64,000 bases of DNA, taken from positions 1-64,000 of the forward strand of contig CAYFIB010000006.1 of assembly GCA_964342855.1 (NCBI GenBank). Direction: 5' to 3'. Of this stretch, positions 34,696 through 43,700 are shown one piece after another. The position numbers were made by a program, and so were the translations under genes. Below the pieces are notes generated by a model that made no database searches, had not been told where the DNA came from, and was given only the letters and a program-made list of their open reading frames with translations. The DNA is from JBCBJX01 sp964342855. Lineage in GTDB: Bacteria; Pseudomonadota; Alphaproteobacteria; Caulobacterales; Parvularculaceae. The first letter of the stretch is position 1. Every line of letters begins with the position of its first letter.

Positions 34696-35232
34696 ATGAT
34701 CGATTTCGCCCGCTCCCGCCCCGCCCTCTTCATCGCATCGCTCGTCGTCGTCGGCGTGTTGGCGCGCCTGATGCCGCATGCGCCGAACGCCTCGCCGGTC
34801 GCGGCGATCGCGCTGTTCGCCGGCTGGGCGACAGGCCGCGCGACGCTTGGCGCTCTCGCTGCGGCGCTGGTCATGATCGCCTCCGATCTGATTATTGGCG
34901 GGCATGAGCCGGGCGTCATGGCGACGGTTTATCTCGCCATCGCCGCCCCGGCGGTCATCGGCCCGCTGCTGCGCCGCCTTCCGAACGTTCAGCTTCGCTT
35001 CGGCGGCGCGCTCGCTGGCGCCGCGGTCTCTTCGCTCGCCTTCTACGCGTCGACCAACGCAGCCGTCTGGGCGTTTTCAGGGATGTACCCCGCGACGGCG
35101 GACGGTCTCGCGGCGTCCTATCTCGCGGGCCTGCCGTTCCTGCGCTTCACGCTGGCGGGCGATCTCATCTGGACGCTCGCCTTCTTCGGCGCCGCGGCGC
35201 TGGTCGATCAGACGCGCGCGATCGCGCGGTAA
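34696..35232 (+). CDS. DUF6580-family membrane protein (ECF-S-like)
   Basis: 178 residues with about five to six transmembrane helices. Family landmarks: VGVLARLMPHAPNASPVAAIALFAGWATGR, SDLIIGGHEPGVMATVYLAIAAPAVIGPLL, FYASTNAAVWAFSGMYPATADGLAASYLAGLPFLRFTLAGDLIWTLAFFGA. DUF6580 proteins look like substrate-binding S components of ECF transporters. With the DUF4430 lipoprotein beside it, a cobalamin or related cofactor is the likely substrate (inference). No ATPase or T component and no TonB receptor are in the window. Confidence 0.8.
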   Translation: MIDFARSRPALFIASLVVVGVLARLMPHAPNASPVAAIALFAGWATGRATLGALAAALVMIASDLIIGGHEPGVMATVYLAIAAPAVIGPLLRRLPNVQLRFGGALAGAAVSSLAFYASTNAAVWAFSGMYPATADGLAASYLAGLPFLRFTLAGDLIWTLAFFGAAALVDQTRAIAR

Positions 35233-35260
35233 TTTATCTCCATACGGAAAGCCACTCAAA

Positions 35261-35824
35261 ATGAAAATCAACGGCAACGAAATCCGCCCCGGCAACGTCA
35301 TTCAGCATCAGGAATCCCTCTGGATCGCGGTGAAGGTCGGCGCGGTGAAACCGGGCAAAGGCCCCGCTTACAATCAGGTCGAGCTGAAAAACCTCCTCGA
35401 CGGCCGTAAGCTGAACGAACGCTTCCGCGCGTCGGAAACCGTCGAGCGCGTGCGCCTCGAGCAGAAAGACCACACCTTCCTCTATGAGGAAGGCGACATG
35501 CTCGTGTTCATGGACGCCGAGAGCTACGAACAGATCTCGATCCCGCAGGAACTTGTCGGCGAACGTCGCGCCTTCCTGCAGGACGGCATGCAGGTCGTTG
35601 TCGAGATCCACGAAGGGCGCCCCATCGGCGTGCAGTTGCCGGAGCACGTGACACTGGAAGTTGTGGAAACAGAGCCGACCGTCAAAGGCCAGACGGCTTC
35701 ATCTTCCTACAAACCATCCATCGCCGACAATGGCCTGCGCATCATGGTGCCGCCCTATATGAGTGTCGGCGAGAGGATCGTGGTGAACACCGAAACTCTC
35801 GAATACGTGAAGCGCGCCGACTAA
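35261..35824 (+). CDS. efp: Elongation factor P
   Basis: Stimulates peptide-bond formation at polyproline stretches. 187 residues in three beta-barrel domains. The tip of domain I reads KVGAVKPGKGPAYNQ, with Lys33 at the site that E. coli modifies with beta-lysine; the Pro-Gly-Lys-Gly context is the lysylated type rather than the Arg rhamnosylated type. C-terminal ENGLRIMVPPYMSVGERIVVNTETLEYVKRA-type ending (here ADNGLRIMVPP). No epmA/epmB in the window; a deoxyhypusine-synthase-like gene lies at 56967. It follows the DUF6580 gene by 28 bases. Confidence 0.97.
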   Translation: MKINGNEIRPGNVIQHQESLWIAVKVGAVKPGKGPAYNQVELKNLLDGRKLNERFRASETVERVRLEQKDHTFLYEEGDMLVFMDAESYEQISIPQELVGERRAFLQDGMQVVVEIHEGRPIGVQLPEHVTLEVVETEPTVKGQTASSSYKPSIADNGLRIMVPPYMSVGERIVVNTETLEYVKRAD

Positions 35825-35860
35825 ACGGCCTTTACGAAAAGTTCATGCCCCCGACCCGCC

Positions 35861-35889
35861 GCTTACGGTTTTGTAAGTAGCGGACGGCT
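35861..35889 (+). terminator. Hairpin after efp
   Basis: CCGCTTAC and GTAAGtaGCGG form an imperfect stem with a T-rich GGTTTT loop about 40 bases after the efp stop. No U tract follows the stem, so it is only a possible terminator. The remainder up to the next gene at 35940 holds a GGGGAGG ribosome site. Confidence 0.35.
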
Positions 35890-35939
35890 ACGGATGATTT
35901 AACCGTGGCGATGACCAAACGGCGTCGGGGAGGACGAGT

Positions 35940-38198
35940 ATGGCGCGCCTGCAAGCCGCGTGCGCAGCTGCGGCGATTTCTTTTGCGGGCGCGAGCGCCG
36001 CTCAGGACATCGACCGCCCGCGACTGCCTGCGACGAAGATCGATCACGCGGACGCGCCGAAGATCGACGGCGATCTCCGCGATGCAATCTGGGCGCGAGG
36101 GGTGGCGAATGACGCCTTCCGTCAGGTGTTTCCGGTCGAGAACGCCGACCCGAGCGAACGCACGGTCGTCCGCGTACTTTATGATGACCGAAATCTTTAT
36201 GTCAGCGTCCACTCCTATGACAGCGAACCGTCCCGCATTCGGGCAAATCTCCTGCAACGCGACCCGCCGCTGCAGAACGATGACTCCGTGCGGCTCATCA
36301 TCGATCCGCAACTGACGGGCCGAGACGGGTTTTACTTCGCCACCAATCCGAACGGCGCGCGCGAAGACGCCCTCCTCGAAAACAACGGCGGCTTCGTCGG
36401 CGCCTGGAACGGCATCTGGACGGCGCGCGGGCGCAGAACCGACGATGGTTGGACGGCGGAATTCTCGATCCCCTTCCGTACGATCTCATTCAATCCTGAT
36501 ACCGATGAATGGGGCTTCCAGATTGTCCGCGTCATACCGCGGAAGAACGAATCCATCCGTTGGTCGATGATCGCGCAGAACAGGGCGCGCGTGGATGTCG
36601 GCGGCATCGGCCGGCTGACGGGCATCGAGGCGAAATCCCGCGGTCTCGGGATCGATGCACGCGGAATTTTCACCTCCGGCTGGTCGCGCAATGAAGAGAC
36701 GGGCGATGAGGCGTTCACGGGCGAGCCGTCGGGCGACGTCTTCGTCCGCCTGACGCCGTCGCTCAACGGCGTCGTCACGGTGAACACGGATTTCTCCGAT
36801 ACGCCGCTCGACAGCCGACAGGTGAATACGGGCCGCTTCGGGCTCTTCTTCCCGGAGACGCGCAGCTTCTTTCTGGAAGATACGGCGATTTTTGAGTTCG
36901 GCGGCCGCGCCCTCGGCAATCCGAACGGGCGGCCGTTCTTCACCCGGCGGATCGGCCTTGTGGACGGACAGCAGGTCAATCTCGATGTCGGCGCCAAGAT
37001 CGCCGGGCGCGCCGGCGCGTTCGATATCGGCGGGCTGGTCACGCGCACCGGCGCGGCGAACATCATCACTGACGACGACACTGGCGAGTTCCGCGAACAG
37101 GACGAGCAACTGCTCGGCGCCGCACGCATCGCCGCGCGCGTCCTCGGCGACTCCAAGGTCGGCGTGATCGCCACCTTCGGCGACCCGACGGGTCTGCGCG
37201 ACGCCTCCACGCTCGGTGCGGATGTTCAGCTCCGCAACAATTCGATTTTTGGGAAAGGCGTCCTGCAGTTCGATGCGGTCTACGTGCGCAGCGACAATGA
37301 AGAGCTGGATGACAATGATCTGCCGACAGGAGAACGCGTCGCGGATGATTTCTTCGGCTTCGAACTCGCCTACCCCAACGACCGCTGGAGCTGGGAGCTG
37401 CGCGCAAAGGAATGGGGCGAGGACTACGAGCCGGAGCTCGGTTTCGCGAACCGAACCGGCTTCCGCGAATTTGGCGCGGAGTATCGCCGACGCTGGCGGC
37501 CCAACAATAAACTTCTGCGTGCAGTTAATCTTGGCGGTTGGACGACGGTCCTCACCGATCTTGACGAACAACCGATCGAGGAGTTCTCCGGCGCCTTCTT
37601 CGAACTTGTGAGCGACGCGGGCGACTACGCCTTCACCAACGGCGAATACCAGCGCATCAAGATCGATGAGGAATTCGATGTCGCCGGCGAAGCGTTGATA
37701 CCCGTCAGGTCCTATGGCTGGACGGACCATATCCTGGAGTTCGGCACGACCGGAAATCGGAGAATTTCCGTCGACGGCGGCATCCTGTGCTGCGAGTACT
37801 TTGACGGCAAACGGTTCAACTGGTGGTCGGGGTTTCAGTTCCGTCCGAACCGGTTCTTCGAATGGCGCGCCAACTACCAGCAACGGTTTTTTGATCTACC
37901 GGCGCGCTCCAATTCCGACGGCGAATTTTTCGACGGTGAAGTACACATCCACATCGGCTCGACCCGCCTGCGCGTGAACGCCAATCCGCGCCTCTCCGCC
38001 GACGCCGAATTGCAGTTCGACAACATCTCCGAACAGGTCGGCGTTCTCGGACGCGTGCGCTGGGAGCCCCGCCCGCAGACGGAAGTGCTGCTCGCGGTCG
38101 GCCACTCGGCGAGCGCGGACCCGGAAATCTTCCCACGGGAATTCCGCGCCGAAGGGACGAGCGTCATCCTCCGGGTCGGGAATACGTTCCGTCTTTAG
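35940..38198 (+). CDS. Secreted CBM9-like / DUF5916 outer-membrane protein
   Basis: 752 residues: a signal (MARLQAACAAAAISFAGASAA), an N-terminal CBM9-like domain (about 30-215, KIDHADAPKIDGDLRDAIWARGV ... VRVLYDDRNLYVSVHSYDSEPSRIRA ... NDDSVRLIIDPQLTGRDGFYFATNPNGAR ... WTAEFSIPFRTISF), then a DUF5916 region of about 500 residues rich in beta strands (LTPSLNGVVTVNTDFSDTPLDSRQVNTGRFGLFFPETRSFFLEDTAIFEFG) ending RVGNTFRL, probably a membrane barrel. Common in marine bacteria and often linked with peptidase or glycan uptake; function unproven. Stand-alone. Confidence 0.85.
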   Translation: MARLQAACAAAAISFAGASAAQDIDRPRLPATKIDHADAPKIDGDLRDAIWARGVANDAFRQVFPVENADPSERTVVRVLYDDRNLYVSVHSYDSEPSRIRANLLQRDPPLQNDDSVRLIIDPQLTGRDGFYFATNPNGAREDALLENNGGFVGAWNGIWTARGRRTDDGWTAEFSIPFRTISFNPDTDEWGFQIVRVIPRKNESIRWSMIAQNRARVDVGGIGRLTGIEAKSRGLGIDARGIFTSGWSRNEETGDEAFTGEPSGDVFVRLTPSLNGVVTVNTDFSDTPLDSRQVNTGRFGLFFPETRSFFLEDTAIFEFGGRALGNPNGRPFFTRRIGLVDGQQVNLDVGAKIAGRAGAFDIGGLVTRTGAANIITDDDTGEFREQDEQLLGAARIAARVLGDSKVGVIATFGDPTGLRDASTLGADVQLRNNSIFGKGVLQFDAVYVRSDNEELDDNDLPTGERVADDFFGFELAYPNDRWSWELRAKEWGEDYEPELGFANRTGFREFGAEYRRRWRPNNKLLRAVNLGGWTTVLTDLDEQPIEEFSGAFFELVSDAGDYAFTNGEYQRIKIDEEFDVAGEALIPVRSYGWTDHILEFGTTGNRRISVDGGILCCEYFDGKRFNWWSGFQFRPNRFFEWRANYQQRFFDLPARSNSDGEFFDGEVHIHIGSTRLRVNANPRLSADAELQFDNISEQVGVLGRVRWEPRPQTEVLLAVGHSASADPEIFPREFRAEGTSVILRVGNTFRL

Positions 38199-38207
38199 AC
38201 GGAAGCC

Positions 38208-38999
38208 TCAGCGCGCCCGCGCCGCGAAGCGTTTCACGAACGCGGCGTAGTCTTCCGGCGTATCGACGCCCGGGGCGCCCGCCTCGACCTCGGCGACGGC
38301 GACGGCGATACGCTCGCCCATATCCAGAATACGCAACTGCTCCAGCTTCTCGGTCCGCTCCAATCGCGAAGGCGGCGCGGCGGCGAAGCGCTGCAGGCTC
38401 TCCGGCGAAAAGGCGTAGACGCCGAGATGAAGGCGATACTCGGTCGGGTCCGTCACCACGCCCGCCGCGTCCCGCGGATAAGGCGCGAGCGCGCGGGTGA
38501 AATAGAGCGCCTCGAAGGCGCCATCCGTCCACGGACGCAGGATCGCCTTCACACAATTCGGATCGGCGGGCGAGCCGGGCCCGGCCAGCGCCTCCGCCGG
38601 GAACGGGCACGCGAGCGTCGAGGCGAAGGCGCCGGACGCGCGGTGCGCGGCGACCAGGCGATCAAGATGCTCAGGCGAAATTTCCGGCTCATCGCCCTGC
38701 ACGTTGAGCACGACATCGAAGTCGAGCCCCTCCGCCGCTAGAACGCGCGCCGCTTCGGCGATCCGCTCTGAGCCGCTTTCGTGATCCGCATCCGTCATCA
38801 CCGCACGCGCGCCCGCCGCCTCGACCGCCTCGACGATCCGCGCGTCATCCGTCGCGACGGCGACATGGGCGACGCTCGCCGCCGCCATCGCCTGTTCCAC
38901 GACATGCAGGATCAACGGCTTGCCGGTTTCGGCGAGCAACGGCTTGCCCGGCAGACGGGTCGACGCGAAACGGGCGGGAATGAGCGCGAGCGCGGACAT
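38208..38999 (-). CDS. kdsB: 3-deoxy-manno-octulosonate cytidylyltransferase
   Basis: Activates Kdo as CMP-Kdo for lipopolysaccharide core synthesis. 263 residues: ALIPARFASTRLPGKPLLAETGKPLILHVVEQA (CTP loop), VAVATDDARIVEAVEAAGARAVMTD, LNVQGDEPEI (metal Asp), and EKLEQLRILDMGERIAV. Starts at 38999, overlapping the VanZ-gene stop by one base. Third in galE-vanZ-kdsB, an envelope polysaccharide unit. Confidence 0.95.
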   Translation of the reverse strand: MSALALIPARFASTRLPGKPLLAETGKPLILHVVEQAMAAASVAHVAVATDDARIVEAVEAAGARAVMTDADHESGSERIAEAARVLAAEGLDFDVVLNVQGDEPEISPEHLDRLVAAHRASGAFASTLACPFPAEALAGPGSPADPNCVKAILRPWTDGAFEALYFTRALAPYPRDAAGVVTDPTEYRLHLGVYAFSPESLQRFAAAPPSRLERTEKLEQLRILDMGERIAVAVAEVEAGAPGVDTPEDYAAFVKRFAARAR

Positions 39000-39415
39000 C
39001 AGGCGGATTCCTCTTCAGAACGCATACGGAGAACTAGATAGATAACGACGAGGCCGCCCGCCCAACCGAGCGCCGCCCCGGACGCGTTGGCGATCGCGTC
39101 GACGCCGTCCGTCTGCCGCGCCGCCAGCAGCCCCTGACCGCCTTCCATGACGACGCCCCAGATCGCGAGCGCCAGCGGGCCAAATATCGCCAAGCGTCGG
39201 ACGGGCCATTGCGACAGCGCGCCAAGGCCGCCGAGCGCCGCGTAGGCGACGAAGTGATTCACTTTATCCGCGTGCTCCTCGCCGCCCAGAAAGAACAGCG
39301 ACAGCCAGCGCGCGAAGGCGCCGCCGGACGGCGCGTCGGCCGGATTGGGGATGAGGGAGATGATCGTCACCGCCAGAAAGGCGATGATAAAAAGAACACG
39401 GAACGTCGTCTTCAC
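38999..39415 (-). CDS. VanZ-family membrane protein
   Basis: 138 residues with four hydrophobic segments and the VanZ pattern: DKVNHFVAYAALGGLGALS, then MEGGQGLLAARQTDGVDAIANASGAALGWAGGL. VanZ-like proteins are of unknown function apart from a link to teicoplanin resistance in the Gram-positive name-giver. Overlaps galE by 4 bases and kdsB by 1, so the three are translationally coupled. Confidence 0.85.
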   Translation of the reverse strand: MKTTFRVLFIIAFLAVTIISLIPNPADAPSGGAFARWLSLFFLGGEEHADKVNHFVAYAALGGLGALSQWPVRRLAIFGPLALAIWGVVMEGGQGLLAARQTDGVDAIANASGAALGWAGGLVVIYLVLRMRSEEESA

Positions 39416-40404
39416 GCGCCCTCCTCCGCCCGCTCCGCGAGGCGGCGCTCCCAGTCGATCGCGGTACGGACGATGAAGTCGAGATCGTCATAGCGCGGCG
39501 TCCAACCGAGCTGGGAGCGGATCTGCGCGTCGTCGGCGATGAGTTGCGGCACGTCTCCGGCGCGGCGCGGGGCGGGCTCGGTCGGCATCTCCTCGCCGGT
39601 CACCCGCTCCACCGCATCGATGACCTCACGCACTGAATAGCCGCGCCCGTAGCCGCAATTGAGCACGAGCGAACCGCCGCCGACGCGCATGTGGCTCATC
39701 GCATCCATGTGCGCGTCGACCAGGTCCGTCACGTGAATGTAGTCGCGGATGCACGTGCCGTCCGGCGTCGGATAATCATCGCCGAAAACCTGCAGCGCTT
39801 CCTGTCGCACCCCGCATGCGATCTGCGCGGCGACCTTGATGAGGTGCGTCGGCTTGCCGACCTGCCCCGCCCGCCCCGCCGGATCGGCGCCCGCGACGTT
39901 GAAATAGCGCAGCGCGACGTACTTCAGGCCATGCGCCGTCGATACGTCCTTCAGGATGCGCTCGGTCATCATGTTCGACGCGCCATAAGGCGTGAAGGGG
40001 CGCAGCGGCGCGCCTTCCGCCACGGGCGAGCGTTCCGGCGTTCCGTAGACGGCGGCGGTGGAGGAGAAAACGAACCGCTCCACCTTCGCGTCGACGCACG
40101 ATGCGATCAACGCGCGGCTCTTCACCGTGTTGTTGAGATAATAGTCGAGGGGGCGCCCCATGGAGTCCTGGACGAGGGACGATCCGGCGAAGTGGAACAC
40201 TTCGCGCACGTCATGCTCGTTCAACACGCGCCCCACCAGTTCGGCGTCCGCAATGTCGCCCTCGACCACCTCGCAGCTCGCGACGAATTCGCGCGCGCCG
40301 GTGGAGAAGTCATCGAGAATGATCGGATGATAGCCGGCTTCCGCCAGCCTCAGCGCCATGTGCGCGCCGACATAACCGGCGCCGCCTGTCACGAGCACGT
40401 TCAT
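39412..40404 (-). CDS. galE: UDP-glucose 4-epimerase
   Basis: 330 residues, extended SDR: NAD motif VTGGAGYVGAHMALRL, catalytic FSSTAAVYGTPERSPVAEGAPLRPFTPYGASNMMTE with Ser/Thr and YxxxN in place of YxxxK, and IRDYIHVTDLVDAH typical of GalE. The canonical catalytic Tyr-x3-Lys appears here as Tyr-Gly-Ala-Ser-Asn, so the Lys position is substituted; the rest is standard, and activity on UDP-Glc/UDP-Gal or a related sugar should be checked. First gene of galE-vanZ-kdsB. Confidence 0.88.
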   Translation of the reverse strand: MNVLVTGGAGYVGAHMALRLAEAGYHPIILDDFSTGAREFVASCEVVEGDIADAELVGRVLNEHDVREVFHFAGSSLVQDSMGRPLDYYLNNTVKSRALIASCVDAKVERFVFSSTAAVYGTPERSPVAEGAPLRPFTPYGASNMMTERILKDVSTAHGLKYVALRYFNVAGADPAGRAGQVGKPTHLIKVAAQIACGVRQEALQVFGDDYPTPDGTCIRDYIHVTDLVDAHMDAMSHMRVGGGSLVLNCGYGRGYSVREVIDAVERVTGEEMPTEPAPRRAGDVPQLIADDAQIRSQLGWTPRYDDLDFIVRTAIDWERRLAERAEEGA

Positions 40405-40508
40405 AGGACAGGTCCTTCTCCTCGCCCGAGATAGAGCGCATTCGGTCGCGCTTGAACAGGGCGCGGGACGTCTCGCGCCCCGATCCGACGCTTGCTAACT
40501 TGATTGTC

Positions 40509-41273
40509 ATGCCCCTCGCCTTCTCATTCCTGAAATCGAAGCCGAAACCGCGCGCGCCGGATGGCGAACGCCTCGCGGCCATCGGCGACATCCATGGGCG
40601 GCTCGATCTACTCGACGACCTGCTTGCGCAGCTCGCCACGCTCGATGAAGCGGATGGCCTGCAGACGCGCCGAATTTTCCTCGGCGACATGGTCGATCGC
40701 GGTCCGGATACCGCCGGCGTCGTTCAACGCCTCATCGCGGAGCGCGCAAGCGCGGGCGCTGACCACTTCCTCCTCGGCAACCACGAACAGGCGCTCTTGA
40801 AGTTCCTCGATGGCGCAGCGGGTGCGGAGGAATGGCTCGAATGGGGCGGTCTTGAAACCGCCGCGAGCTACGGCGTCGCCGGGGTCGCCTCCAAAACGCC
40901 GGAGGAGCTGCGCCGGGAGCTCGGCGCCGCCATGCCGTCCGAGCACCTTGATTTTCTCCGCGAGCTCGAACTTTATGTCGAGCACGGAGATTATCTCTTC
41001 GTCCATGCCGGCGTGCGCCCGGAAGTGCCGCTCGAAGAACAGTCGCGCGACGATATGTTATGGATCCGCTCGACCTTCCATGACGCGAAGGAGGCGCTGC
41101 CGGGCAAGGTGGTCGTGCACGGCCACCACCCGGTCCGGCGCCCGGCGAACCATGCAGGACGCATCGGCGTCGATACCGGCGCCGTTCACACGGGCCGATT
41201 GACCGCGGTCGTGCTGGAAGGCGACAGCCGGACGTTTCTTACCGCCGAAGGCCCCGCCTCACGCGCCGAGTGA
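40509..41273 (+). CDS. Metallophosphatase, serine/threonine protein phosphatase (PPP) family
   Basis: 254 residues. All PPP metal motifs visible: GDIHGRLDLLDDLL, LGDMVDRGPDT, LGNHEQAL, and late His residues in FVHAG and VVHGHHPVRRP. Closest to the small bacterial ApaH-like/PrpE phosphatases. ATG 40509; the frame extends to 40452 without a start signal. Its 3' end overlaps the convergent methyltransferase by 15 bases. Substrate may be phosphoprotein or a dinucleotide polyphosphate. Confidence 0.88.
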   Translation: MPLAFSFLKSKPKPRAPDGERLAAIGDIHGRLDLLDDLLAQLATLDEADGLQTRRIFLGDMVDRGPDTAGVVQRLIAERASAGADHFLLGNHEQALLKFLDGAAGAEEWLEWGGLETAASYGVAGVASKTPEELRRELGAAMPSEHLDFLRELELYVEHGDYLFVHAGVRPEVPLEEQSRDDMLWIRSTFHDAKEALPGKVVVHGHHPVRRPANHAGRIGVDTGAVHTGRLTAVVLEGDSRTFLTAEGPASRAE

Positions 41274-42467
41274 TTGGGCGGCATCGCGGATGACGCGCGG
41301 GCGGCCCGCGGCGCGCAACAGCGCCTGCAGGGTCGCCAGCTCGCCGGGCGCGCTCGTTTCCGCGAGCGCGCGGGCGAGCGCCATGGGGTAGCCTTCCGCC
41401 GTCACCAATTGCGTGCGCGTGCCGGAAAGAACGCAAGAGCCGCCCGTTGAAATGAAATCGGACAGCGTCTCCAGCGCGCGGCGCTCGTCGCCCGGAGTTT
41501 GGGCGAGGAGGCTCGCGGGCTCCTCTGCATACCAATCAATGAGATCATCAAGGCCGAGACGACGGACATAAGCGCGCGCGGGCGCGGTGTCGGACCAGAG
41601 CGCGCACGGCCCCGGCGCGCGCTTGATCGCGTCGCGGGTGTCGGCCGCGATGTCCGCCCACCGCTCCTGCAGCGCTTCATAGGGCGCGGCATGATCGAGA
41701 TTGAGCGCGGCCTCGGCGTCCCAGAGATCGGCGAGCGCGGCGAGAGCCGCCGGATCGCGCCAGACGGTGCAGTCGCGGCGCACGAGTGCGGCGCGCAGGG
41801 TGCGGGCGTCATCGATCAGCGCAGCACGGACGATTTTCAGTTTCGCACGGCTCGCCAGGCGTTCCAGCGCGGCAAGACCGTAGACGGTGCGGACCGGCCG
41901 ACGGAAATGGTCCGCCCGCGCCTGCGCCACGGCGGCGGGCGCGTAAGCCGTCTCAACGATCCAGACGCCATCGTCCGCCAACAGGCGCGACACCGCGCGC
42001 GCGTGGGAGAGCGGCGCGTCGGCGCTTTCCAGAACATGTTGAGAGACGATGAGATCGAAATTATTCGTTCCCGCATCTTTCAGGTCGGAGCGGTCGGCCC
42101 GGTGAATGCGCGTCTCGCCGAGATCGTCGCTCGCGCTTGTTTTCCACCAGCCCGAGGCGAAAGCGTCGCCGGCGATTTCGAGAACGTTACCGCCGACCGA
42201 GCGCGACACGGCGCGCGCGGCGCGAGCCGTGCGGCGGGCCGCCGCGGCGCCGACATGCGCGACCGGCGCCAGCGGACGCGCGCGACCGTCGGCGTGCTCG
42301 GCCTGAACGGCGCCGCAGCCGTCCGGATTGCGACGAACGTCGCAGACGACGTAGGAAATAGGATCGGACGCGGCTTCGCCGGCCGAGCCCTCGACCGAGA
42401 TCGCCTTCGACAGCGCCTGTGATCCGCAAATACGGCACCGCGCGATGGATGCTTGAGTTTTTCCCAC
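41259..42467 (-). CDS. Methyltransferase-like protein with zinc-binding N-terminus
   Basis: 402 residues. The N-terminal CRICGS ... CDVRRNPDGCG Cys pairs look like the putative zinc-binding domain of sugar C-methyltransferases. A class I fold follows with motif I as VLEIAGDAFASGW, where the usual Gly-rich EIGxGxG is weak, then NFDLIVSQHVLESADAPLSHARAVSRLLADDGVWIVET. The C-terminal half (about 230-402) resembles the C-methyltransferase C-terminal domain region. Start chosen at GTG 42467 behind GGAGGGG rather than GTG 42491. SAM binding is uncertain; a deoxysugar modification role is possible. Confidence 0.65.
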   Translation of the reverse strand: MGKTQASIARCRICGSQALSKAISVEGSAGEAASDPISYVVCDVRRNPDGCGAVQAEHADGRARPLAPVAHVGAAAARRTARAARAVSRSVGGNVLEIAGDAFASGWWKTSASDDLGETRIHRADRSDLKDAGTNNFDLIVSQHVLESADAPLSHARAVSRLLADDGVWIVETAYAPAAVAQARADHFRRPVRTVYGLAALERLASRAKLKIVRAALIDDARTLRAALVRRDCTVWRDPAALAALADLWDAEAALNLDHAAPYEALQERWADIAADTRDAIKRAPGPCALWSDTAPARAYVRRLGLDDLIDWYAEEPASLLAQTPGDERRALETLSDFISTGGSCVLSGTRTQLVTAEGYPMALARALAETSAPGELATLQALLRAAGRPRVIRDAAQSLGA

Positions 42468-42530
42468 CCCGGAACCCCTCCGTCTTAACACAACGGAGGC
42501 GACCCTAACGGGACCGACTTAAAGCGCCGT

Positions 42531-43691
42531 TTAGCGGGAAACTCGCTTTATGAGGCGCTTTATAAAGAGATCGCCAAGGTTCAGCTGGTCGATGGAGATG
42601 AACTCGTTCGGCTGGTGCGCCTGATCGATCGAGCCCGGCCCGCAGACGACGACCGAGAGCCCCGCTTCCTGAAACTGGCCGCCCTCGGTGCCATAGGAGA
42701 CCGCGCCCGCGCGGTTTTCGCCGGTCAGCGCGAACGCGAGCTCCGCCGCCGGATTGTCGGCGCGCGGTTCAAGCGGCGGCGCGTCGGCGGGGCGTTCGAT
42801 CGAGATGGCGCAGCGCGGATCGACCGCGCGCATCTCCGCCTCAAGCGCGCGCGCATGGCTCATGAATTCGTCCATGGCCGCCTCACTTGGCTCCCCCGGC
42901 ATACGGCGCAAATCCCATTGGAACTCACAGGAGCCCGCCATGATGTTCGCCTGCGTGCCGCCATGTACGAGATTGCAGGTCATGGTCGTGTGCGGCGGAT
43001 CGAACGGACTGTCGGCGTCCGCGCTCGCGGCGCGCTCCCGGTTCATCGCTTCCACGACCCCGATGAGGCGCGCCGCGGCCGTGACGGCTGAGACGCCGCG
43101 GCCGGTCTGGCTGGAATGGCTTTCAGCGCCCGTCACCGTCACGCGGTGATAGGCGATGCCCTTATGGCCGTCGACGACCTTCATCATCGTCGGTTCGCCG
43201 ACGATGACCGCCGCGGGCTTCGGCTCTCTGCGAACCAGATCGTCAATAAGCCGCGGCGCGCCGAGAAGACCGATCTCCTCGTCATAGCTGAAGGCGAAGT
43301 AGATGGGCTTCGAGAGCGCAGCGGAGGCGAAGCCTTCCGCGTTGGCGAGCGCGACCGCAAGAAACGACTTCATGTCTGCGGTTCCGCGCCCGTAGAGCCG
43401 CCCGTCGCGCTCAACGACCGTAAACGGATCGCTCACCCAGTCCTGACCGTCCACGGGCACGACATCGGTATGCCCGGACAGGACGACGCCGCCTTCGGCC
43501 TGCGGACCGAAGCGCACGAGCAGGTTTGATTTTTCGCCGGTGTCGTCTGGCGTGCGACGGATCTCGTCCGCTAACGGCGCAAGAAACGCCTCGACATCGT
43601 CGATGAGCGGCAGGTTCGAATTGCGCGAGGTCGTATCAAACGCGACCAAGCGTTCGATCCACGCGCGGGCGGAGGTCGTATCGTCCGTCAA
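42531..43691 (-). CDS. argE: Acetylornithine deacetylase
   Basis: M20 zinc peptidase family; hydrolyses N-acetylornithine to ornithine in arginine synthesis. 386 residues: VVLSGHTDVVPVDGQDW (metal His-Asp), GRLYGRGTADMKSFLAVAL (second site), FSYDEEIGLLGAPRL (catalytic and metal Glu), then a dimerisation domain and SYGTEGGQFQEAGLSVVVCGPGSIDQAHQPNEFI with the last ligand His. The product ornithine feeds the decarboxylase at 54353. It follows the YceI gene by nine bases. Confidence 0.92.
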   Translation of the reverse strand: MTDDTTSARAWIERLVAFDTTSRNSNLPLIDDVEAFLAPLADEIRRTPDDTGEKSNLLVRFGPQAEGGVVLSGHTDVVPVDGQDWVSDPFTVVERDGRLYGRGTADMKSFLAVALANAEGFASAALSKPIYFAFSYDEEIGLLGAPRLIDDLVRREPKPAAVIVGEPTMMKVVDGHKGIAYHRVTVTGAESHSSQTGRGVSAVTAAARLIGVVEAMNRERAASADADSPFDPPHTTMTCNLVHGGTQANIMAGSCEFQWDLRRMPGEPSEAAMDEFMSHARALEAEMRAVDPRCAISIERPADAPPLEPRADNPAAELAFALTGENRAGAVSYGTEGGQFQEAGLSVVVCGPGSIDQAHQPNEFISIDQLNLGDLFIKRLIKRVSR

Positions 43692-43700
43692 CGTCCCGCC

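Noticed and set aside
36486..37883. 465-codon minus-strand frame in the DUF5916 gene
   Set aside because: Antisense to a protein with signal peptide and clear CBM9 motifs; no motif of its own.
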